Part shown: positions 45,301 through 57,300 of the stretch, piece after piece | How positions within the stretch are numbered: the first letter of the stretch is position 1 | How the letters are laid out: every line of letters starts with the position of its first letter | Source of the DNA: Patiria pectinifera | Taxonomy: Eukaryota; Echinodermata; Asteroidea; Valvatida; Asterinidae | Length of the DNA stretch: 64,000 nucleotides | NCBI GenBank assembly: GCA_029964075.1 | Contig: CM057149.1 | Location: 35,484,900-35,548,899 of the forward strand | Direction of reading: 5' to 3' | Translations under genes and position numbers: made by a program | Notes under the pieces: generated by a model | Seen by the model: only the letters and a program-made list of their open reading frames with translations | What the model was told of the DNA's origin: nothing | Databases searched by the model: none

Positions 45301-48300
45301 GATGAGTGCATTAGGCCACATGTACATGTACATGTACATGCACATTGCACATGACTGGCAAAGTCCACAATAACAAAGCTGCACACAGGGGCGGAGTCAA
45401 ATTAGCATACAGTTAAATATTCACGTCTGCACGGTAACAGCTAAAATCATTATTTTTACGCGAACGTTGCTACCTTGACAAGATTAGTTTTTGCCAATGC
45501 TGACCAAATTAACAGTTTAAACTGATGATCGTCACCATTTGTTCCATAAGGAAGGTTTATGAGGCTTAACGCTGACAATATCAGAGCGTAACTGTGAAAA
45601 CATTGTGGAACTGATGAGTATAAAATACATTTTGCCACTCTTTCAGTAATGATTCATCAATTTTGACAAACAATTTTTTACTGGGCTTGTGGCTTGAATC
45701 TATTTGAGCATATTCCACTAAGCCCCACAATAAAGAAATCGTAAGAACCATTAAGGGGTCAGACCCACATACAGTGACTGCTATAGCCATATTTTGGCTT
45801 AATTTGACAGAATTTTTCATAATTAAACAACATTGACAGAAAATCTTGCAGCACTTTTGAAAATTGTTGATCTGACTGAAAAATTTGGCAGATTTGAAAA
45901 AAATATAGCTGATCAGGTTTCAAAAAAAAGTGTTTTTTTTGGAGGTTCCTGACGTGATCTGCTTTAAGTGGTTCGGCCACGTCACGCAGCATTACAGTCT
46001 TTGCAAGACTATCATGCAGGGCACTGTCGAGGGAGGACGAAGGCGAGGACGACAACGGAAGAGCTGGGTAGACAATGTCAAGGAATGGACAAACATGAAT
46101 ATGTCAGAACTCCTAGTGCAGGCCGCTGACAGAACAGCATGGAGAAAGACTTAAGTTTCTTCTGCCCTCGGGTCCCCCCAACGACGGCAACAGTCAAGGG
46201 AAACATGACATGACGTGATCTACCAGGCTAAACACATGCAAACTTTAAAAAAAAAAGATTTAATGGAAATTTGATTATTTTATAACATGCATGTTATCTG
46301 CATGTGAGTATTAGGGTTTATAACGGGATGTACCCGATGTTCCCCAATACCGATGTTCCCCGAAATCCCTACCCTATAACCCTAACCCTAGCCGTAACCT
46401 TAACCCTAACCCTAACCCTAGCCCTAACCCTAATGATTTCGGGATAACATCGGTAGTGGGGATCAACATCGGTATTGGGGAACATCGGGTAGATCCCGGC
46501 AAAGGCCACAATAACAAAGCTACACACGGGGGCGGAGGCAAAAATACAGTTACATAGTGGAACTGAAGAGTATTTTTGCCACTACCTACGCCAGAATTCA
46601 CTTAGATTTTAAAAATATTTGATGGGCTTGTGGCTTATGTATCAACTTGAGCATACCACTAAACCCTGAAATAAGGAAATCATAAGGACCAATGAAGAGG
46701 TCAGACACTCACAGGGTGACCGTTTTTGCCGAATTTGGTTAATATAACACATTTTTCCATAAATAAAAACCAGTTTGACAGAAAATTTAGCAGAATAAAC
46801 TTTCTTTAGCAGATTTCTAGCCAAATTCTGTTGAAATTGTTGATCTGACAGAAAAATCTGCCAGGTTTGAAAAATATAGCTGATTAATTTATAAAAACTT
46901 CAATTTTGAGGTTCCGTGACGTGTATTAGTACACAGTAAAGTACTTTAGACCACTGCAAGCCAGGCTAGAAACTTACACATTTTGATAAAAAAAAGAAGT
47001 GCATCTAGCAAAATTTTACCATTAGCCTACGGTCACCCTGGACCCAAAGATCATTATACAGACTGAAGAAGATCGGACACTGGGCGCCCCTCTAAAATGC
47101 ATCCAAGATGACAATGATACTGCTTTCTTTAAGACTTTGCGCAAATTAGGGAGATGTGGCCTAATGCACTCATCTAGCTACATATTGAGGGCGGAGTTAA
47201 ATTAGCATAACTTAAATATTTGTAACGAGTCCTCGCGGTCTAAGGGCTATTTTCTGTGGGACGATTATGCTAAAATTAACGTAAGGTAGAAACAAGACAA
47301 ACAGCACGGTACAACGAATAAAATAAATGTGACACGGACACAAGGATGAACTTCTCTCTTTCTGTCTATTCTGATTCTCCTCAATCTTCCGCTAAATTAA
47401 GTACTCACATTTTATAATCTTTTATCTAACCAGCGTTGTTTCTGTCCTTCTTCAACCAGCCTCAGATCTGAACTGCCTAAAAAGAGCGCGGCGCGAACGC
47501 AATTTCTGCTATATTTTGGCCCATCGTACGACTAAGATACGCGCGCGTGCACTGTCGTGCCTGGATCCCCAGGTACCGAGATAGCGCGCGCGCTGAAAGT
47601 GGCTTCACCCCCAATTTCCAGCTTGGTGAATACGCCACCATGCGGCCGTGCGCCGCTACACAACCCCCTCCTTTAAGAAGGATGTGTCCTCACATCGCCA
47701 ATTTAACTTAATTTCTTTGCGCAACACAGTAACAACTACGGTTTTTACACTTATTCTTGAAACAAAACTTAACAACTTTGATAACGCAGTTTCTTTCAAA
47801 CTTATTCAAACCTTAACAGTAACAAAACAATTTTTTTTAACACTTACAAAACACAAATCTTAAAATGTATACATGAGTGACTCTAACATTTCCTCGCACA
47901 CAAGCTTCTCAAGGTTCTTAAAACAGTATCGGGTTTTTTTTTGTCTTAGAGAAACATAGTAATTCAGCCAAAATTCAGTTTTCTTACTTTCTTGTCAACA
48001 ATTTCTACGACTCATCTTAAGTCCAAACTGAGCAGAAGTGTGAGTTTACCTCTACCTGAAAACCTATGGCAACCTTCCTCATGAAGGTATTACTGGCCTG
48101 TCATATAGAACATCAATTCTTGAACTTTAGAAAACTTAAATTAGAAAACGTTAAACTGTAATAAATCTTAATCAACGGCATTCTACGCGTACGAGAGTAC
48201 CAATTGCCTCATTCCGAGAAAAACCTCTCCTTTATGATACGGGTCGTGACTTTCCCATCAGTATCCAGTATCTCATGTACGACTCGCTCCACCAGGCGAT

Positions 48301-51300
48301 GCGAATTCCTACTTCCCTCAGTCTGGGTTCCGACCTCCTTGACCAGTGGGCCCTCAGGCTGGGCCGGACATGCAGGTGCCTGTAATGGCAACGGCATTTC
48401 TACGCTCCGTCGCATCCGGGGTGGTGACAGGGGCCGCAGTAGGCCTATAGCTCGCCGTTCTTCACTCTCTGCGTGGAGGCTTATGGCATCCAAACTCCTC
48501 CCTGGTGTGCGGGGACACTCCGGGGTACGAGGCTGCTCTGAGGGCTGGCGTGGACGCTGGTCTTCCTCGTGGCTCCTCCAGTGCCTGTCGAGATCGTGCT
48601 TCCGGAGGAAGGAGAGGCTGCAATGGGCATGCGGGCATCTCAGTCGGTTCTTCTCTCTCTGCCCATGCTGCTCGTCCTGGTGTCTCTTAAGGTTGGATTG
48701 GGAGCTGCAGTCAGTTGAACATTCTTGACACTGGTAATGCCTGCTGGGGTCTTTCTCCGAAGGGGTGACCGGCTTCTGCTGCGGGGTACTCTTGTCCTGC
48801 AGTACCAATAACAAAAGGAAATAGTTACAATTATATACACCAATCACCATATCTTTCAGGGGTCTGCGTTTTGGACCGTGACGCGGACCAGCAGTGTTTG
48901 CCTAGGGGGAATCTGTTCGTGGTTCTGCGGCCGCCTCACGCTCAACTTCACCAGACTCCGGTTCGACATGAACATCCGCCCAGTCCTCCCTGGAGTTTCT
49001 GCAGAGGGGTTACTCTCCGCAATTGGTCTATCTGGAGTGGGGCTGTTCTCGCCATCCGGGCTTTTGCAAGGAGCTTCACTGCGATCACTTCCACTGGAAA
49101 CACTAAGGAAGTTTGGCTCATCTAGGTCATTTGTTCTCTTCGAGGAACTGGAAAACCAAGACCGATCAAATTCTCCGTGAAACGCTTTTAGCAGGTTAGT
49201 GTGGACAACCTTAGGCCTATGCCGGGACTCTTCTGGATTCTCACAACTACATCGCTGAGACTCTGTGTGATTAAGTATGGCCCGTCATACTGGCTGTAGC
49301 TTTGGTGACACCCCAACACGCCGAGTGTTGACCCTCATCATCACCACACCACCGACTTCATACCTTCCCTTGGTCACTTTGTGGTCATAATGGCTACGTT
49401 GATAACAAGCCGCTTTCTTGAGGTGATTTCTGGCTGTGTCATGGGCCGCCTCAATCCTTCTTCCAAGATCGATGACATATTCAGGTGCGTCTCTCGGCTC
49501 ACCAGGCAGTACATCGCTACAGATCAAATCAATGGGAAGTTTGACCTCTCGCCCAAACATGAGCATGTTCGAGTCACGCCAGTGCTTTCTTGGGGTGATG
49601 CACGATATGCCATCATAACATGGGGTACATGCAAGTCCCAATCCTTTTGATTGTCGGCCACATATGATGACAGCATTACCTTCAAGGTCCGATTGAATCT
49701 TTCTACTTGCCCATCACTCTGAGGATGGTAGGGAGTGGTTCTAGTTTTATCAATTCCTAGCAGGGTGCACATCTTCTGAAACAGTTCACTTTCGAACTGT
49801 CTGCCCTGGTCGCTGTGTAGTCGTCGGGGTACCCCAAGTCGACTTATAAACTCATTCACGAGTACATTGGCCACCACCTCTGCCGTAATTGATGCCACTG
49901 GATAAGCTTCGGTCCACTTTGTAAAGTAGTCCGATACGACCACTATGTATCGGTTTCCAGCCGAAGTCTCTGGAAATGGACCGGTTATATCAATTGCAAC
50001 TCTCTCAAGTGGAACTCCAGAAATGCACTGTTTCAGTGGGGCCCGTCTCGTCTTGGTAGGCATCTTTTGTTTTGCACATTCAAGGCAACGTCGGACCCAA
50101 TTTTTCACAGAATTCCGCATACCCTGCCAATAGAAACGTTGTTTGGCCTTCTCCAACAGCTTCTTGGTGCCTAGGTGGCCTCCTGTGGGGGAGTCGTGTA
50201 ATTGGCGGAGAACTTCTTCCTGCATCGCACGAGGTACGACCAGCAAGTATCGAATCTCCTTTCCCGTGTCATCCTCCCACCTACGATACAGTACCCCTTC
50301 CCTAAGGGATAGCTGCTTCCAGGCTCCCCAGAGTGTCTTGAGCCAGGGGCCTTCGGCTGAAATCTCTTCCCAGTCTGGCCTCGTTTCGTTCGTCTCCAAC
50401 CAGGAAATCACTGTTTGTAAAACCGGTTCCTCCAACTGCTTCATCCGTAGCTCTGTACTGGACATGCCTTCGAACCAGTTTGGGAGTATTACTGTAGCGA
50501 CCTGACAGTTGGCGGTACACCTTGTCATACTCCCTAGAGATTGTACGTCACCACTACCAGACCCGGACAGCACTTGTTCCCGCCCAACATCTTCATCGGG
50601 CACCGTTGCCAGGTTCCAACCCCCAGGCTGATCCTCACCAGACACATGTTGGCCATCCCATTCTCCACAGGGATATTGACATTGGCTGCACGGCATCCTT
50701 GACAACGCATCAGCATTGTTATGCTGTCGGCCTGGGCGGTGTTGGATGGTGAAGTCATACTCCGCTAGTAGTTGAAGCCATCTGGCCACCTGACCTTCTG
50801 GTTCTTTGAACCGAAACAGCCATTTCAGTGCTCCATGGTCTGTTCTTAACAGAAACCGCTGCCCATAGAGATATGGTCGAAAGTACTTAATAAAGTACAC
50901 CACTGCAAGCATCTCTTTTCGCGTTACACAATAGTTCCTCTCGGCCTTTGACAAGGCCCTACTTGCGTACGCTATAACTCTCTCGGTACCCTCCTGTTGT
51001 TGTGACAATACAGCTCCGATTCCAAAGTCACTGGCATCAGTATCTAGTACAAACATTGAGGTCGGAGATGGATAAGCTAGTATCGGAGAGGAAATCAGTC
51101 CTGACTTCAACTCGTTGAATGCTTGCTGACATTCTTCTGTCCAGCAAAATAGTCGGCCTTCTTCGGTGAGCCTATGCAATGGCCTCGCCAACCCCGCAAA
51201 GCCTGGCACAAATCGACGATAATACGACGCGAGCCCTAAAAAGCTGCGTACTTCACGAACTGTGGCCGGAGCGGGCCAATCCCGCACTTTTTGAATCTTA

Positions 51301-54300
51301 GCCGGATCAGTTTTCACCCCCTCTGCAGATACGATATGCCCGAGGTAAGCAACTTCTTCCTGTAGTAGGTGACACTTCTTGGGCTGAAGTTTCAGCCCAG
51401 CCTCCTTTATTCGACTGAATATAAGGTCCAGGCGCTGCATATGCTCATCAAAGGAACTGCTATACACGATGATGTCATCTAGATAAACTAGACACAGTTG
51501 CCACTGTAGGCCTTGCAACACATAATCCATGAGACGCTCGAATGTGGAGGGCGCATTGCAAAGCCCAAAAGGCATGACCTCAAACTGGTAAAACCCACTC
51601 GGAGAAGCAAACGCTGTTTTCTCCTTGTGTTTGTCCTCCATAGGCACCTGCCAATAACCTGACGCAAGATCCAATGTGGAGAAGAACTTAGACCCAGAAA
51701 GTGCGTCTATTGTATCGTCGATACGGGGTATCGGGTATGCGTCCTTCCGTGTAATTGAATTTAATCTTCTATAATCTACGCAGAAGCGTACCTTCCCATC
51801 CTTTTTCCGCACCAGAACGATTGGAGACGCTTACGGCCCTGTGGCTGGCTTGATGACGCCCCTCTTAAGCATTGACTGAATTTCCGCTTCAGCAACTTCC
51901 CTCTGATGAAGTGGCAGGCGCCTGGGGCGCTGTTTTATTGGAGCCACATCCCCTGTCTCTATCCTGTGCTTCACTAAATCCGTCCGCCCAATGTCTCCTT
52001 CCCATTGACGAATATTGGCCTTGATACTTGATGAGTAGCTCCTTTAGTTGATTACTTTCCTGATTATTAAGGTGTCTGGATGACCTCTCATACAAATCTT
52101 GTAAGTGATTGGGCACAGTAAGGTCCTCTGTATCCCCTTTCTCTTCCGTTGCCGCCCGCACTGTCTCTGTTTCAACGTCAGGAGGGGGGTCAGCCATAAG
52201 CTCGGGGCCTATCGAATCCACCGCATAGAGCAATGCTGCTGTTGTACCTTGGTAAAGGGTGACAGGATCATCTTTAAGATTTATGAGGCGCAAGGGGACT
52301 ACACTGGAACCAGTTCTAACTACTGAAGGTGCTACCAGGATACGGTTTTTCTCTGTCATCGAGATTGTGGGCTCTATCAGTCCACATGGTACCATCATAT
52401 CACCACCTTCCAGACTCCCTTGAACAAGCATTTCCATCCTCGGAGGAACAACAACAGTTTCAACTACTGTCACTCTACAGCTCTGTTGTCTCTCCGCTGT
52501 CTCCCAAAGAGGCAGCGCCATCCCTCCCCAATCGAGGCATTTATTAGTGACATCGATCACACATCGCTCATTCCGCAGGAAGTCCAACCCAAGTAATACA
52601 TCGTTTCCTATTGAAGCTACAATAAACCGATGTTGAACTTTCACTCCAGCTAGCTGCAACTCTGCAACTACCTCCCCTCCTACAGCTAATGCCTTACTGT
52701 CTGCCAGCTGAACCTTAATATCGGTGCACATTACCGACTCTTGGTCTTCCTTGGACCACTGTTTAGTTATCCTCTCAGACAGCAAAGACACCGTCGCCCC
52801 AGTATCTACCAGTACATCACAATATACTCCGTTGATGAATGCATCTAGGTGCAATCCTTCACCAACCACAACAGCAACATTCTCTCTTGTGACATCTTTT
52901 ATGGGCCCCCTTCTACCGCTGTCCCTCGGCCCTCAGGCACAGCTCCTAACAGTTTCCCTGACCTTGTTGTGCGTTATTTATTCCTGCCGACTGTTGACTA
53001 CCTTCCCCATCAGTCCCAACCAACTCTGGACAGTTTGGCTTGATGTGCCCCCACTGTTTGCACTTGTAACACTGTGGGCCTTTCTTGTTGAATTTCTTCT
53101 TAGAATTCACTTGCTTCTCAAGTCTCTGCATCTTATCCAAGATCTGCGAGAGCTGCTGTTGTATTCCGGACATCCCTGAGCTGTCCTGCAAAGTTGGACT
53201 CTGCACTACGGCTACATCAACTGTTGCACTCCTGAGTTTCTTTATTTCAGAAGTGCGACGCTCTTTCTCTGCTTTGTATAAGGCCTCTAACTCCACAGCT
53301 GCGGCTACTGCCTCATCAAGGGTCGTTGTGCGCATCTGAATCACCCTTGTCCTTATTTCTCCATCAGACAGAGCATCCAAAAAATGGTCCCGCCCCATTC
53401 TATCCCTACTGTCAGCTGGCAAATCGTGGTATACTTTATCGACAAGTTGCCGTGTATCGTCTGCGAGCTCAATGAGGCTCTCGGATAGTTTCTGCCTACG
53501 ATTTCTGAGCTGGGCGCGATGAAGTTCTTTCCTACCCGTTGGGTCGAACCGGGCCTGCAACGACTTGACTAGCTTTCTGTAGTCCTTTGCTTCGTTCTGG
53601 AGACTTCCCAATACTAGCTGAGCAGAACCGGTGAGTAATACAGCCAGGTATTGGCATTTAGTCTCATCATCCCAGCCATTGATACCAGCGCACAGCTCGA
53701 AGTGTTTCATGTAGGACTCCACGGCCCTTTTCCATCGTAGCGGTCCGGCTTTATCAGTGGTCGCTGATTCCCTCTGTTCAATTGTCCCGACATCGTCTCC
53801 TTTGGTTCATTGATTGGAACAGTCTTCCTCTTGACAGCTCCATCATGGTCAAGAACTCGCCGTTGGTACTGGCCTATTGGGAATTACAACCGGAGTTTGT
53901 ACCTCGCGTTTCCATCCATGCTCTCTTCTTCTTGCCCTTGAAGATTCTTGCTCACTTTTGGCTGTTGAAATTCCGATTGTCATTCACCTGTAGCTGGAGT
54001 GTACCGCTGGGGCGTGTTCGGATTTTTCACCTTCTCTCTCTATTTTGGAAGAAACAGGGACGGGGTGAGACGTTATGTCCATCGGCCTACACAGCAAGCT
54101 TGTACGCATCCATCCCCAGACTCGTTCCCTAGGGCAGACCCTTGTTCTGCTGTCGAAACATCTTTCATAAATGGTACAGGATTTCCTGAGCTCCATTTGT
54201 AAGCCGTAGAGCAATCCTGCAGCTGTGCAGTGTCGATAACTGGAGTTGTCCTCTGGAAATTCCTATCATACTGTCTTGACCGGGGACCATCTTGTTTCCC

Positions 54301-57300
54301 TTCATTTTGAGCCCTTGACTGGTAAGAAATCAAGGGAACCGGCGGTGTATCTGATGAATACACTGTTCCCTTTGCTTCAGGCCACATTGCCTCCGCCCGG
54401 TGAGATTGCAACTGGTTTCCTGGAAGATCTACATGTATTCCCGAGTCTCCCCATAAGGTGTAATCCTTTCTCAGCCTAGAATCCCTGATATTAGCCTGAG
54501 ACTCGACTTGTGTTTTTGTTCCAACCGGTTGCAGGGAAATGTCCCGTTCCTCGGGGACTGGCATATCGAGCGACGTCGACGTTGCATCCTTTCCGGTGGT
54601 TACATTTGGGAGTGAATTGCCTCCTAGGAACCGACCCAGTCCTTGAGAGAGTGTTTCTATTTCCTGAGAAACCCGTTGGTACTCCCCTTCCAAGAAACAG
54701 TACAGATCCGGCCCATTCATGGACAAGTAGTCCATAGCCCGACCTGGCCTTGCCTTTGCTCTGTCCATTTCCTTCTTGTATTTAATCTCAGAACCTAATA
54801 TTTCTGTTTGGTCGGGTATTTCTAATTGTTTTCTACTTCCGGAGCGGTTTTTCTGATCCGAAACTCCCGGAGCGCCTTTGCTGATCCGGATTTCCCGGAG
54901 CGGTTTCTCTGATCCGGAGTTCCCGGATCGGCCTTCTGATCCGGAGCTCCCGGAGCGGCTTTTCTGATCCGGAGTTCCCGGAGCGGCTTTTCTGATCCGG
55001 AGTTCCCGGAGCGGCCTTCTGATCCGGAGTTCCCGGAGCGGCTCTCTCATCCAGCGGTGTCGGAGCGGTCTCTCTGATCCGGAGTTCCCGGAGCGGCCTT
55101 CTGATCCGGAGCTCCCGGATTTTACGTTGTGCAGGAAACGGCTCGGTCAAACCGCTACCGTGTACGCAAACTTTACTGGCTCGATTGCACGGCACGGTCA
55201 AACCGCTGCCGTGTTCTGCTTCGTAGGCCTACCCAACTGTCACCCGGCGGCTCGGTCAAACCACTGCCGCGTTGGAGTCTGCTCCGTTAAACCATGGAGC
55301 TATAAACTCCCTGTCGCAACTAACGGCTCGGTCAAACCACCGCCGTGTTAAACACCTCCGAAGGCTGTCGGAGAGTAAATCTTTCGCAGGTGACTGCTGT
55401 ACCTTACGCTGTGATTTTTAAACAACCAAACTACTGTAATTTTAGCCACAAATAATCCCATACGCTGCCACCAATGTAACGAGTCCTCGCGGTCTAAGGG
55501 CTATTTTCTGTGGGACGATTATGCTAAAATTAACGTAAGGTAGAAACAAGACAAACAGCACGGTACAACGAATAAAATAAATGTGACACGGACACAAGGA
55601 TGAACTTCTCTCTTTCTGTCTATTCTGATTCTCCTCAATCTTCCGCTAAATTAAGTACTCACATTTTATAATCTTTTATCTAACCAGCGTTGTTTCTGTC
55701 CTTCTTCAACCAGCCTCAGATCTGAACTGCCTAAAAAGAGCGCGGCGCGAACGCAATTTCTGCTATATTTTGGCCCATCGTACGACTAAGATACGCGCGC
55801 GTGCACTGTCGTGCCTGGATCCCCAGGTACCGAGATAGCGCGCGCGCTGAAAGTGGCTTCACCCCCAATTTCCAGCTTGGTGAATACGCCACCATGCGGC
55901 CGTGCGCCGCTACATATTCATATCTGCATGGCTAAATGTGAAATGTTTGTTTTTACGTACATGCTGCCATCTTGACAAGATTTTTTTTCCTGAGGCTGAA
56001 TAAAATTAACAATATACATTGATGATCCTCGTAGCTCATTAAATAAAGAAGGTTTATGAGACATAACAATGACAATATAATAAAGCACCACTGTGATAAC
56101 AAAGTGGTACTGATGAATATCACTTATTTTTCAATTAACAATTCTTACCTTTTTTGTTATAACAAATTTTTGAATGGGCTGTTGGAAAGACTTCTATTTG
56201 AGTACACCACTAAGCCCCAACAAAGAAATCCTAAAGACATTACAAAGATTCGAGCAGTGAGACAGTGAACGCCTGAAGTATTTTGCAAGTGATTGTTTTA
56301 GTTGAATTTCAGCTAAATTTTGCAGAAATTTTCGAGAAAATAAATGACCACCAGAATTCTGTAAAAATTGGTGATTTTACATGAAAATATGACTGATTAG
56401 TTTTGAAAAAGCTTCAAATTAAGGTTCCCTGACATGTATTTGTGCTCAGTAAAGTACCTTAGACCATTGCAAGCCAGGCTAGACACGCGCAATTTGAAGA
56501 AAAAAAAAATTAGAGGTTGTGGAATGCTCGAAGACATTTCCGTCATTTTTCGGGTATATGTAGCCTAAGGTGTGATGAAATAAAAACGGCTATTGTTTCT
56601 GTCATAAAATGAGTACAAAAGGTATTTTGAGAGCTGTTTTTCAAGTCCTGTCATGCCTGTTTCGACCCGAACGTGCAATTTGTGTAAAAGCCGTCGTTGC
56701 GGGCAGCAAACAAAACACAGTAAATCGTGACGTAATAAACAGGACTCCCGATGCAGAGTAGCAGTGTTGTAGGTCTCGAGACCGGTCTCGGTCTCGGTCT
56801 CGAGACCACTTTTTGCCGGTCTCGGTCTCGGTCTCGGGAGCTGTGGTCTCGGTCTTGGTCTCGGTCCCCTTTGGTCTCGATATTTTGGCTGGTCTCGAGT
56901 CGAGACCAGCCAAAAAGCGAGGGGGCGGATTCCGCCCCCGGCCCTTTTAGAGTTAAGTAAAGAATCAGTTTAGGGCAAATGTGACTGCAGTGTGATGCTA
57001 ATGGACATGTCTCTCTTCACTTTCTAGTGAGTGAGCCATAGTCCAATAACCATTGCTCCTCTTCTTATTTCTCGTTTTTATTGTGGGATGATCTGTTGAA
57101 ACAAGCACTTTATAGCCATCCTCATTGATTCCAAATACAACTGAGATTTAAATCTTATGAATCAAGACTGAAACATTATTTTTACCGTCAGATTTTGTAT
57201 TTTGAATGTGGGAACAATTCAACTCTTTTTCCCTAGAAATATTGGTGATTTTTCTTCTATTTTCCTTTTCAATTTTTCTTTTATTCGTGGAGGCGGGAAA

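Larger units (their letters stand above)
39968..47216. repeat. Array of a dispersed repeat starting GGGCGGAGCCAAATTAGC
   Basis: Copies start near 39968, 40934, 41572, 41991, 42872, 44624, 45389, 46528 (short) and 47189. Each continues with AAATATTCACATCTGCATGG, AGCTAAAATGAT, GTTGCTATCTTGACAAGATT, GACAATATCAGAGC and GGGCTGGTGGAAACACTTCT. The longer copies also carry an inner segment starting CAGGGTGACCGTTTT and ending CGGTCACCCTG, itself a Tc1/mariner-like MITE. Spacing is irregular, with other elements inserted. All lie in one intron of the LRR gene. Confidence 0.8.
47221..55914 (-). mobile_element. Full-length Ty3/gypsy LTR retrotransposon with extra zinc-finger ORF
   Basis: The 8,694-bp element lies on the - strand. 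Two 440-bp LTRs (47221-47660, 55475-55914) that look identical, start TG and end CA. TATT at 47217-47220 and 55915-55918 is a 4-bp target duplication, and it interrupts a copy of the surrounding repeat (AAATATT/CATATCTGCATGG is continuous when the element is removed). Reading from the 5' LTR: primer site, repeat-rich leader, gag, protease, RT-RNase H-integrase, a C2H2 zinc-finger ORF, polypurine tract. Integrase after RNase H places it in Ty3/gypsy (Metaviridae). Multiple frame breaks show that this copy is not coding-competent. Confidence 0.95.

Noticed and set aside
46374..46601. Open frame ending in Leu-Gly repeats on -
   Set aside because: Translation of the telomere-like block.
48209..48850. 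Envelope gene of the retrotransposon
   Set aside because: No signal peptide, transmembrane anchor or cleavage site; it has two C2H2 fingers. The short hydrophobic start is upstream of a splice acceptor.
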